This document shows, in pieces, positions 50,703 through 60,000 of a DNA stretch of 64,000 nt. The stretch is taken from assembly GCA_003609755.1 (NCBI GenBank), contig AP017993.1:35116-99115 (forward strand), written 5' to 3'. How positions within the stretch are numbered: the stretch's first letter is position 1; the number at the start of each line of letters is the position of its first letter. The notes beneath the pieces are model-generated. The model did no database searches. It was given only the letters and a program-made list of their open reading frames with translations, and had not been told where the DNA came from. The stretch is from Planktothrix agardhii NIES-204 (GTDB taxonomy: Bacteria > Cyanobacteriota > Cyanobacteriia > Cyanobacteriales > Microcoleaceae). The position numbers were made by a program, and so were the translations under genes.

Positions 50703-50924
50703 TCAATCTAAAACTCTTAAAATTATTGTAGCTTGCAACATCGCCACTCGTTTCTCAAGCTGAAACACCATTTCTCTAAGGGAGGCATCCTGCACCGACC
50801 CCAAATAAGCCGCCAGCGCACTGGCCATCACTTCAGATTTAGAGGCTCCGGTTTTACTAATATGCTCAGATAACCGTTGATGCAAAGAGACAGGGATTCT
50901 AGCCCCCACATAGACCTTAGACAT
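50703..50924 (-). CDS. ribbon-helix-helix protein with C-terminal helix (73 aa)
   Basis: 73 residues: YVGARIPVSLHQRLSEHISK then GASKSEVMASALAAYLG, the strand-helix-helix of a CopG/Arc-type DNA-binding dimer, followed by a coiled-coil helix (REMVFQLEKRVAMLQATI). Located at the head of module B on the same strand, it is a natural candidate for a repressor of the module. Module A has no counterpart at this place. Confidence 0.72.
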   Translation of the reverse strand: MSKVYVGARIPVSLHQRLSEHISKTGASKSEVMASALAAYLGSVQDASLREMVFQLEKRVAMLQATIILRVLD

Positions 50925-51008
50925 TATTTAGTCCAATTTGAACTGTTTTCAGGGTGTTGCTGTTATTTTCGAGGTACAATCATTTTCATAACGCTTTAAC
51001 GTCTCCAA

Positions 51009-51436
51009 CAGGACTTACGCAGGCACACTATATATAGTGTGCAGTAAGCCAGCGAACGTTGCCAATTGTTCAAGTATTTGCGCCAGCAATATAAAATTTA
51101 GATACAAAAATTATGCTGATTGACAGATATTTAACAGTCAATATTTATGCTAAACTGCATATATGATCCATATTGCTTGTGCCCTTTTAGTTTGGAATCA
51201 ATTGAAAAGATTAGCTCATCTGACAAAGAAAACAGTCTATCAGTTAAAAGCTGAATCTTTGTCCAGTTATTTAATCAAAGAACTGAATTGTCCTTCGATA
51301 AAAATGGAACTTGTTTGATTATTTTGGGTTTATTTTTAAATAAATAATCAGGACTTTTTAGGGTGATTGCTATTATCATTGGTATGCGATCGCCTACTTT
51401 TAGTACGCTATATATAGCGTGCTTGCGTAAGTCCTG
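51009..51436 (+). mobile_element. internally deleted, MITE-like derivative of the 1306-bp insertion sequence
   Basis: Both ends of the IS are complete, but the interior is reduced to 428 bp. The first 150 or so bases are joined to a 12-base CATATATGATCC scrap from the middle of the transposase gene, then to its last 190 codon-bases and the right end. At least two deletions occurred. A few base changes distinguish it from the full copies. It cannot code for transposase but could be moved by copies 1 and 2. Confidence 0.85.
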
Positions 51437-51459
51437 ATAGTGTGCCTGCGTAAGTCCTG
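51437..51459 (-). repeat. inverted solo left end of the same insertion sequence
   Basis: ATAGTGTGCCTGCGTAAGTC plus CTG is the reverse complement of the IS left end and abuts the right end of the derivative element with no spacer. It marks another, lost copy. Confidence 0.8.
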
Positions 51460-51544
51460 TTTACCTTGGCTTCAAGTCTGCACAATGCGAGTAGACAAGA
51501 CAATCCAGTTGCCGAGTTGGAGATTAGCGGCGTTAGTATCAGGG

Positions 51545-53455
51545 TCATGCTGAATCAGAACGTCTTGTCCCTCCTGTTCCCTGTTCCCTAGCACTACGCG
51601 CTATAGCTAGTAATTGATAAGATAATCGTCTGAAACGCCCTTTTGCAAAGGTTAAATAGCGGCGGAGATGAGTAACGGGATTAAAATATTTTTGTAGTAA
51701 AGATGTTAAATCTTTAGGTTCAGTTTGGGGCGATCGCCATTCTGCAATGATATCTAAATTTCCTTGGAGAAACAGTTCTCGGCAAGTACGGCGCTGAATT
51801 TTTCCACTCGATGTTCTGGGAAGACTCCCCGGTTTGAGAAGAACTAATCCATAAACATCGACTAAATGTTGTTCAAAAACTTGCCATCTTACCGCTTGTA
51901 CAATTTCATCCATCAGGAAATTCTGGCGATAATTGCGTTCAATTTCATTCGCAATAATTAACCGATTTTCGCTCTCTAATTCCACTGAAAATGCTGCACC
52001 TGCATTCAATTTTAAAGCCGGATGAGATTTCTGAACCGTTTCTTCTAGATTTTTGGAATAATGGTTAATTCCCCAAAACACTAACACTTCTTGAAGACGA
52101 CCCGTTATAAACAATTCCCCATGATTTAAAAATCCTAAATCCCTGGTTCTTAAAAACGGCCCTTCTCCCGTATCTGCTAAATACGCTTGAAACCCTTGGT
52201 GAGTTTCTTCGGGTAAATTCCAATACCCTTTGGCAATTCCTAAACCCGAAACCCAAATTTCCCCCACTTGGTTTTCTGGACATTCTGTTAATAAATTTGG
52301 GTCAACTATTTTAATTTTTGTGTTTAACCCAGGTTGACCACATCCCACGATTGATTGAGTCCCGGGTTGATGAGAATCGGAAAAAATAATTTGGTTTTCT
52401 TCTAAAGCTGCTTTATTTAGATAACGAATAATTGGAGGGGTTGTTTTTTGACCCCCGGTGATTAATAAAGTGGCTTCAGCCATCCCATAACACGGATAAA
52501 AACTTTCATACCGAAACCCACAATCTGCAAACGTTGTTGTAAATCGTTCTAAGGTTTCAGAACGAATCATTTCTGCACCCGTAAACGCCACATCCCAACT
52601 CCTTAAATTCAGGGTTGCTTTTTGTTCAGGGGTGACTTGATTACACAATAAATCATAGGCAAAATTTGGCCCTCCACTGGTAGTGGCTTGGTAACGAGAA
52701 ATGGCTTGTAACCATCGAATCGGTTTTTGAATAAAGGCAATAGGAGACATTAAAATACAAGGTCTTCCGATATATAACGGTTGAAAAATATTGCCAATTA
52801 ATCCCATATCATGAAATAACGGTAACCACCCCACGCCAATTAACTGTTCGGTATGACTAAACGCTGTTTTTAATATTTTTTGGTTTTGTAAAATGCAGTC
52901 ATGGGTGATCATGACCCCCTTGGGTTGTCCTGTGGAGCCAGAGGTATATTGTAGAAAAGCAAGGGTATTTTTATTAATATTCGGTTCAGTGAAATTAGCA
53001 GCTTGGAAAGTGGGGATATTATCAGTGGCTAACCAGGTTAACCGAGAGTTAGAGGGGGATAAACTGAGTTGATTTTTAAAGTTTGAAAGTTGAGATTGAA
53101 GGGTTAATACAATTTGAGCTTGACAGGATTCTAAACAAGCTTGAACATCATAAAAATTACGGCGATTTCGGGATGGATGAATGGGAACTGCAACAAGTCC
53201 CGCGTATAAACAGCCAAAAAAAGCAGCAATAAATTCTAACCCTGCTTCGTAGGGATAAACCATTAAGGCTATAGTTCCTTGGAGGTTTAAAGTGTTGAGT
53301 TGAGTTGCGATCGCTCTTGCTTTTTCATCTAATTGTTGATAAGTTAATGGGGGTAATTCTGTTTCTCCATTTTTTAGGAAAATATAAGCGGTATCGTGGG
53401 GTTGATGTTGCGATCGGTATTGAAGCAGTTCAACTAATGTTAAAAATTCAGTCAT
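51545..53455 (-). CDS. fatty acyl-AMP ligase (FAAL)
   Basis: 636 residues. AMP-binding signature QYTSGSTGQPKGVMITHD, then GWLPLFHDMGLIGNIFQPLY, a FAAL hallmark, and FYPCYGMAEATLLITGG. The C-terminal lobe has RTRDLGFL, ITGRLQEVLVFWGINHY and SSGKIQRRTCRELF. FAALs activate fatty acids as acyl-adenylates and load them on acyl carrier proteins of polyketide or hydrocarbon pathways. The last 20 or so residues (EQGTGGTRRSDSA) look repeat-derived. It may feed the PKS 3.5 kb away, but the opposite strand and two genes between leave this open. Confidence 0.9.
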   Translation of the reverse strand: MTEFLTLVELLQYRSQHQPHDTAYIFLKNGETELPPLTYQQLDEKARAIATQLNTLNLQGTIALMVYPYEAGLEFIAAFFGCLYAGLVAVPIHPSRNRRNFYDVQACLESCQAQIVLTLQSQLSNFKNQLSLSPSNSRLTWLATDNIPTFQAANFTEPNINKNTLAFLQYTSGSTGQPKGVMITHDCILQNQKILKTAFSHTEQLIGVGWLPLFHDMGLIGNIFQPLYIGRPCILMSPIAFIQKPIRWLQAISRYQATTSGGPNFAYDLLCNQVTPEQKATLNLRSWDVAFTGAEMIRSETLERFTTTFADCGFRYESFYPCYGMAEATLLITGGQKTTPPIIRYLNKAALEENQIIFSDSHQPGTQSIVGCGQPGLNTKIKIVDPNLLTECPENQVGEIWVSGLGIAKGYWNLPEETHQGFQAYLADTGEGPFLRTRDLGFLNHGELFITGRLQEVLVFWGINHYSKNLEETVQKSHPALKLNAGAAFSVELESENRLIIANEIERNYRQNFLMDEIVQAVRWQVFEQHLVDVYGLVLLKPGSLPRTSSGKIQRRTCRELFLQGNLDIIAEWRSPQTEPKDLTSLLQKYFNPVTHLRRYLTFAKGRFRRLSYQLLAIARSAREQGTGGTRRSDSA

Positions 53456-53498
53456 TATTTTAGCCTAATTTAGTAGGATGAGGTTCGCGCATCATTAA

Positions 53499-53635
53499 GT
53501 TCGTAGTTGGGTTTTAGCCCTTAATAGTAGTGCCAGCGATCGCCCTAAAGCGATACATTTGAATCAGCATTTTAACATAAATTGCATTGTTCTCAATAGA
53601 GGCACAAGCGATCGCGCTAAAGCGCTACTACGAAC
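53499..53635. repeat. dispersed inverted-repeat element overlapping the GT39 stop codon
   Basis: GTTCGTAGT (53499-53507) and ACTACGAAC (53627-53635) bound a segment with two GCGATCG-C-CTAAAGCG motifs. It fills most of the gap between the FAAL and the glycosyltransferase. The last repeat contains the TAG stop of the latter. Confidence 0.65.
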
Positions 53636-55214
53636 AGGAATTTTTAACTGTCCAGAGGGAAAGATATATTTCACTGGGGATTAAAAGTTTGGGTTTGTAA
53701 ACTTGATCTAATTTTAAAGTATTTTGTTTAAGAAGTTCGGTTTGTAACTGTTGGGAAGGATTGAATAGGAATAAGGATTGGCAAGTATTCGAGAAATTAA
53801 ACGTTTTAGCGTTATAAATTTTGGTATTGGGTTTAAGAAGATAACTTAAGGAGAGAATATCGATCATTTGCGATTTCTCAGCAATGATAATGGGAGACTC
53901 AATTTGATTGATGATCTGAGCAATGGGAATATTACTGAGGTTACGAGTTTTTTGATATTTTGGGGAAGTATTCACAAGGTAAATACAGGAAAAAATCCCG
54001 ATGAATAGAACCCCTATCAAAATAATTTTCCAAATTTTTCGATAGGTTGGGTTTGCTAATTTATTAAAATTTAGCTGATAGCTGAAACCGTAAGCAACGG
54101 CTAAGTTAATCCCTAAATGGTAGGGGATAATATATCTCGCTGCGGTTGAAAGTTGTCCCCCCAGGATTAAATCACTTAGAATTAAAATAATATAGGGAAT
54201 AATCATTAAACTTAGAACATATAACCAAGTTTTTTGAGGGGTTTGACGATAAAGGCAAACCAGGGAGGTTAAAACTAAGATAAGTAAATTAAAATCAAGA
54301 ATAATTCGAGGAATAACGGAAGCATCCAAGCTAACGGGAGATTCAATAAAGAGAATAAATGTATTATAAATCCATAGAGGAATCATGAATAAAAAATCGA
54401 GGTGGACTCGCATCCAAATTGTGTTATCTTGTAGATTATCCCAATTTTTTAACATCACCCATAACCAGGGAGTAAAGCTTAAAAAACTTAATGTGGATGC
54501 GATCACATAGCTTCTAAATTTTTGATTAATCTTAAATTTTTCTAAAGCTAAAAGATAAACGGTTTGGGCAACCCACAGAAAAATTGATAATAAAGAAGTA
54601 TATAATCCTAATGTTAAGGTTAAAGCATAAAGTCCCCAAGTTTGCAGAGTATTAAATCGAATTGTTTTTAATAAGGTTAAACTGGAGAGAAGAATAGTCA
54701 CTACCCATAAACTATAGGGACGTGCTTCTTGGGCGTAGGCGACATAAAAGGGGGAAACCGACCATAAAGCAACGGCAATTTTCCCGACTATGGGAAGGTG
54801 AAATAACGCTAAACATAGCCAATATAAACAAGGGAAAGCCAATAAACTCAAAACAATTGATAAGCTACGAATAGCCATCATTGAACTCCCAAAAATCTGA
54901 ACCCAAAATTTGACTAAAATAAAATACAGTGGTGCGTGTTCTGGACTTTGGGTTAAGGCGTATATTGTGTCTTGAAATGTTCTTTTTCCGGGTTTCTGAT
55001 ACTGTTGTAAATCAGTAATAGTAATCACAGGTTTTTTAGAGATTTCTTGAACAAATTCCGTTTGAGTATAGCCATAAATTCGCAATCTGGTTGCTACTTC
55101 ATCCACCCAATACACTTTTTGATCTAAATTAACACAGCGAAAAATTAACCCTAAAATTAAAATAATAATCAGCCATTTTGATTGAAGTTGAGAGATTATT
55201 GATTTTAGCTGCAT
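53628..55214 (-). CDS. GT39-like membrane glycosyltransferase
   Basis: 528 residues with about ten hydrophobic segments. The first helix (WLIIILILGLIFRCVNL) is followed by the acidic YWVDEVATRLR, the place of the catalytic aspartate of GT-C enzymes, and SPEHAPLYFILVKFW, as in ArnT/PMT-type glycosyltransferases that use polyprenyl-phosphate sugars. The C-terminus lies outside the membrane. It lies 39 bp after the hydrolase gene on the same strand. The acceptor is unknown. Confidence 0.8.
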   Translation of the reverse strand: MQLKSIISQLQSKWLIIILILGLIFRCVNLDQKVYWVDEVATRLRIYGYTQTEFVQEISKKPVITITDLQQYQKPGKRTFQDTIYALTQSPEHAPLYFILVKFWVQIFGSSMMAIRSLSIVLSLLAFPCLYWLCLALFHLPIVGKIAVALWSVSPFYVAYAQEARPYSLWVVTILLSSLTLLKTIRFNTLQTWGLYALTLTLGLYTSLLSIFLWVAQTVYLLALEKFKINQKFRSYVIASTLSFLSFTPWLWVMLKNWDNLQDNTIWMRVHLDFLFMIPLWIYNTFILFIESPVSLDASVIPRIILDFNLLILVLTSLVCLYRQTPQKTWLYVLSLMIIPYIILILSDLILGGQLSTAARYIIPYHLGINLAVAYGFSYQLNFNKLANPTYRKIWKIILIGVLFIGIFSCIYLVNTSPKYQKTRNLSNIPIAQIINQIESPIIIAEKSQMIDILSLSYLLKPNTKIYNAKTFNFSNTCQSLFLFNPSQQLQTELLKQNTLKLDQVYKPKLLIPSEIYLSLWTVKNSCS

Positions 55215-55253
55215 AGGAGAGATGATAATAAGTTGATAGGTAATTGGAAGGAT

Positions 55254-56864
55254 TTAAGGAAGCGATCTCACAAAAACCAACGGATAATTTTTATCACTTA
55301 ATTGTTTGATATAAGCAGCCGTCAAATAAGCAGAATATTGTTGATCTTGACTTAAATAAACTTTTAAAAAAGCGGTACTTAAGGTATTATGATACCGTTC
55401 ACTTAACTGTTTTAAATAGTCCCAAGTAATTCCTTGATTCATCCATCGGTTAAACAGTTCAAAGGTAACTCTTGTATGGGGAATTCCCGTCGCGACTGCA
55501 AAGTATTTATTCGGGGTTGCTAATTGCTTAAAACCAGGAACTTGTTCTAACACCAACGGAGTTAAAACATCTTCATTTGTGGCGTGCCAAAATACCGGAA
55601 CTTGAACGTTACTCATGCCAACTTTTCCAAATATACTTTTCCCAAACGGAACAAATAAAAATAAAGCTTGAATGCGATCATCTTTAAAAGAATAGGTTTT
55701 TCGAGGTAATTCTAACGCCCGACATTGATAGAGGAGAGAGATATTAAACCGTTTATTGTCAGGGGTGCAATCTTGTTCTAATTGCTCAAAATTAATTTCT
55801 GCCCCTGCTAAGGCTAATGCCGTCGCACCTCCAAAGGAATAACCAAATAAACCGACTTTTTGCAAATTGAGTTGATTATTAAATTGACTTGAATTTAGGG
55901 TTTCAAGTTGATCTAAAATAAAGGTAATATCTAACGGTCGATCTATAAATTCCTGCACTTCAAAGTTATCTTGATGAATACCCGCAAAAAAGTCTTGTTG
56001 CCATTTTTGGTTACTCCCTGGATGATCCGCAATGGCAACAGCAAAGCCTTCAGATGCGAGATTTTGAGCAAAATCACTAAAGCGATTTCTAGTAGCACCG
56101 ATGCCGTTTGAAATGATAATTAAAGGAACTGAATCCTTCTGAATTTGTTGGGGTAAATATAAATCTAAAAAGAGTTGACGATTTCGACTTTTATCAACAA
56201 ATTCTAAGGTTTGCTTAGTCACTTGAAAAGAACCCTTTTGTCGTAAATCCGGCAGTTCATTGAAGTTTTGTACAGGTTGAATCTTCGCTTCCTTAACGGT
56301 CATCTCGATTAGAGAGTTAACTGAATTTTTCGTTTCTTGAATTAAGCTGAAAAGCTGCCTTCGCACCTCGATAATTTGATTAACATTAATTAAAATATCC
56401 GTGGGAAATTGTGCCAGAATATTAATTGGGGTTAACCCGTCGGGATGAACCGCCGCTGTTGCTAACGCAAGCCGCATTGCTTCTGCCCCATTTTCGCCTT
56501 GTTCAGTTTGAATAATTTCTCCAGCATTATCAAATAAACTTCTTCCCGCCTTAGCGACAAAAATGCGATTAATTTTAGTCGCATCCATCTCATAGCGAGT
56601 ATTGAGAAAATTTCGTAACAATGCTTGCTGTTGAGGGCTTAAAAACTTCAGATAAATGCTTAATTCTTCTTCAGTTTTTCCCGTTTTAGCAAAAGTTTCT
56701 AATTCCTCAATCTCAATAGAAATTTTTCCAATTCCATATTTAAAATCTATTCTTTCCGCCGTCTCCCCTGGTAAAATACTGAAAACGTTGACAAGCAAGC
56801 AGGTAGTTAGAGAAAGTAACAGTTTAGAATATCGCGTTTTATGAGAAAGTATAATAGGCTGCAT
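55254..56864 (-). CDS. alpha/beta hydrolase with N-terminal DUF1400
   Basis: 536 residues. An N-terminal signal-like helix (LLLSLTTCLLVNVFSILPG) ends near a possible cleavage site. The DUF1400 domain follows (ERIDFKYGIGKISIEIEELE), typical of cyanobacteria. The hydrolase domain resembles platelet-activating-factor acetylhydrolase types: VPLIIISNGIGATRNRFSDF, nucleophile elbow GLFGYSFGG, and a late histidine in GIPHTRVTFELF. A periplasmic lipase or esterase is likely. It is divergent from the PKS gene, with 161 bp between them, so the two promoters share this gap. Confidence 0.88.
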   Translation of the reverse strand: MQPIILSHKTRYSKLLLSLTTCLLVNVFSILPGETAERIDFKYGIGKISIEIEELETFAKTGKTEEELSIYLKFLSPQQQALLRNFLNTRYEMDATKINRIFVAKAGRSLFDNAGEIIQTEQGENGAEAMRLALATAAVHPDGLTPINILAQFPTDILINVNQIIEVRRQLFSLIQETKNSVNSLIEMTVKEAKIQPVQNFNELPDLRQKGSFQVTKQTLEFVDKSRNRQLFLDLYLPQQIQKDSVPLIIISNGIGATRNRFSDFAQNLASEGFAVAIADHPGSNQKWQQDFFAGIHQDNFEVQEFIDRPLDITFILDQLETLNSSQFNNQLNLQKVGLFGYSFGGATALALAGAEINFEQLEQDCTPDNKRFNISLLYQCRALELPRKTYSFKDDRIQALFLFVPFGKSIFGKVGMSNVQVPVFWHATNEDVLTPLVLEQVPGFKQLATPNKYFAVATGIPHTRVTFELFNRWMNQGITWDYLKQLSERYHNTLSTAFLKVYLSQDQQYSAYLTAAYIKQLSDKNYPLVFVRSLP

Positions 56865-57025
56865 AACGATTAATAAATTTTACCTTTCACTGACTCGCAT
56901 TTTAGCATTGACAATTGCTCCAAAATCATGCAAGATAGACTAACGGAAAATTGAAAATTTAGTCTCGCCTTGAATTCTTTTAGGCGCCTCCTCATTCGTC
57001 AAATTTACGTCAGATTGTCACCCCT

Positions 57026-60000
57026 ATGGAAGTCAAACCCATCGCAATTACTGGAATTGGATGTCGCTTTCCTGGCACTAATAATCCGCAAGCATTTTGG
57101 AAACTATTGCAAGATGGGATTGATATGATTACAGAAGTTCCGAAATCTCGATGGAACAACGATGAATTTTATCATCCAGACGCTACAATCCCGAATAAAA
57201 CCAATAGTCGTTGGGGTGGGTTTTTAGACCGAATTGATGAATTTGATCCGCATTTTTTTGGGATTTCCCCACGAGAAGCCCTCACCCTTGACCCGCAACA
57301 TCGTTTATTAATGGAGGTGGCTTGGGAAGCGCTCGAAGATGCACTGCAAATTCCTGAACAGCTTGCTGGAAGCCAAACGGGGGTTTTTGTAGGCATTGGA
57401 ACCCATGATTATTCGGTGCTGTTGTGGCAAAACCCCGTCAGCGATTCTCATGCTACCACAGGCACCGCCAACTGCATTGCGGCGAATCGTCTCTCCTATC
57501 TGTTTGATTTCAAGGGGCCAAGTTTAGCCGTTGATACCGCTTGTTCGTCGTCGTTGGTTGCTGTCCACCTCGCTTGTCAGAGTTTATGGCGCGGCGAGTC
57601 AACCTTGGCGTTAGCGGGTGGAGTGAATGGGTTGTTAATGCCAACGATTATGGTTGGGTTTAGCAAAAGCGGATTACTGTCCCCCGACGGCCGTTGCAAA
57701 ACCTTTGATGCCAGCGCCAACGGCTATGTCCGCAGCGAAGGGGCGGGAATGGTGGTGTTAAAACCGTTGGAACAAGCGTTAGCGGATGGCGACCCGATTT
57801 ATGCGGTGATTCGGGGTAGTGCGGTGAATCAAGATGGCCACAGCAACGGCCTAAGTGCCCCTGACGTCGAAGCCCAGAAAGCATTACTGCGCCAAGCTTA
57901 CAAGGTGGCAGGGGTTTCGCCCGGTCAGGTGCAATATATTGAAGCGCACGGAACTGGAACCAAAGTGGGGGATGCGGTGGAATTGCAAGCGTTAGGGGAA
58001 GTTTTGGCTGAAAACCGCCCAGTGGGGGAGTTCTGCGCCATTGGTTCAGTGAAAACAAATATTGGACATTCAGAAACCGCCGCCGGAGTTGCCGGATTAA
58101 TCAAGGCTGCCCTAATCCTCAAATATCGACAAATTCCGCCGAGTTTGCATTTCCAAAATCCCAATCCTGCGGTTAATTTTGATCAACTACCGCTCCGGGT
58201 GCAACAGCAGTTAACGCCTTGGCCCAACCATTCTGATCCGGCGTTGGTGGGGGTTAGTTCCTTTGGGTTTGGGGGGACAAATGCCCATGTTGTGTTGCAA
58301 GCAAACGTAGAGATGCCCCAAAACGTAGAAACACCCCAAAACGTAGAGACGTTGCATGCAACGTCTCTACAGGGGTTGGGGACACCGCATCTATTAACAA
58401 TTTCGGCAAAAACGCAAGCCGCCTTAAAGGATTTAGCGCATCGATATGAAGTATTTTTTAGGAATAATTCTGATAGTTCTTTAAAGGATATTTGCCATTG
58501 TGCCAATACCAGGCGATCGCAATTTTCTCACCGCCTCACGATTATTGCTGACTCTCACCAACAATTTCAAGACCGCCTCAATGCTTTTGTTCATGATCAA
58601 GAAACTTCTGGAGTTCGCTACATAACCACTACTCCTAAAACATCTCCCAAGATTGCATTTTTATTTACAGGTCAAGGTTCCCAATATATTAGGATGGGAC
58701 AAAAACTCTATGAAACTAATTTGATATTCCGCCAAACGTTAGATCAATGTGAGCAAATTCTCCGTCCTTATTTAAAACAATCTTTATTATCCGTAATTTT
58801 CTCAGAAACTAACGATTTACACAAGACGGCTTACACCCAACCCGCTTTATTTTCCCTAGAATATGCGTTAGCTCAATTCTGGATATCTTTAGGTGTTAAA
58901 CCCTCCGTTGTTCTCGGTCATAGTGTGGGGGAATATGTGGCGGCTTGTTTGGCGGGGGTGTTCAGTTTAGAAGATGGCTTGAAACTAATTGCCACTAGGG
59001 GAAAATTAATGCAAGTCTTACCCAAAAATGGGGGAATGGTAGCTGTTTTTGCAGATGAAGAAACGGTGCGATCACTTATTAAAGAAGATGCGACAATTGC
59101 CGCCTTTAATACTCCTAATACTCTTGTTATTTCTGGAACCCTTCAAAATCTTTCAAATATTATCGAAAAATGCAATAGCCAAGGTATTAAAACTACCCCG
59201 TTAAATGTGTCTCATGGGTTCCATTCCCCGTTAATGACTCCCATGTTAGAGGAGTTTAGAAAAATTGCAGCAGAAATTACTTACCATCAACCGCAAATTC
59301 CGCTTATTTCCAATGTTACCGGAATATCGATTCATCAGGATATTGCTACCCCTGAATATTGGTGCGAACATATTATTAAACCGGTTCGGTTTGCCGATAG
59401 TATTAGCACGTTAAAGCAATTAGACACTAAAATTTGGTTAGAAATCGGCCCTCAACCCGTTCTTTTGGGGATGGCGCGTTCTTGCGGTTCTGATCTTAAT
59501 CAATCTTTGTTACCAAGTTTGCGTCCTGAACAAGAATTACAGCAGTTTTTATCGAGTTTAAGCGAACTGTATTTTCAAGGAATCTCGATTAATTGGGCTA
59601 AATTAGATCCAGATTATATTCCTAATTTAATACAACTTCCCACCTATCCCTTTCAACGTCAATCCTATTGGTGGTCAACGGCTAAATTTAATCCTCAAAA
59701 ATCTTTTCCCATTTCTAATTCAAGTCATCCCTTATTAGGAGAAAAGTTACAGTTAGCAGGAACAACAGAAATCCGCTTTCAGTCTCGGTTGAGTTCCCAG
59801 TCTCCTCATTATTTACAAGATCATTGTTTGTTTTCTCAGCCTGTTTTACCTGCAACGGCTTATCTGGAAATCATTTTAGCAGCAATCAAAGAAATTCGAG
59901 AAAACGTTACCTTATCTCAATTAACCATAGAACAACCGCTAAAGTTATCCACCGCAGAAACAACCGTTCAAGTTATTTTAACCCCCCAATCTCAGGGAGA

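Noticed and set aside
57172..58506. Minus-strand open frames opposite the PKS
   Set aside because: They mirror the GC-richer KS coding sequence and carry no recognisable protein pattern. The plus-strand PKS frame is unambiguous.
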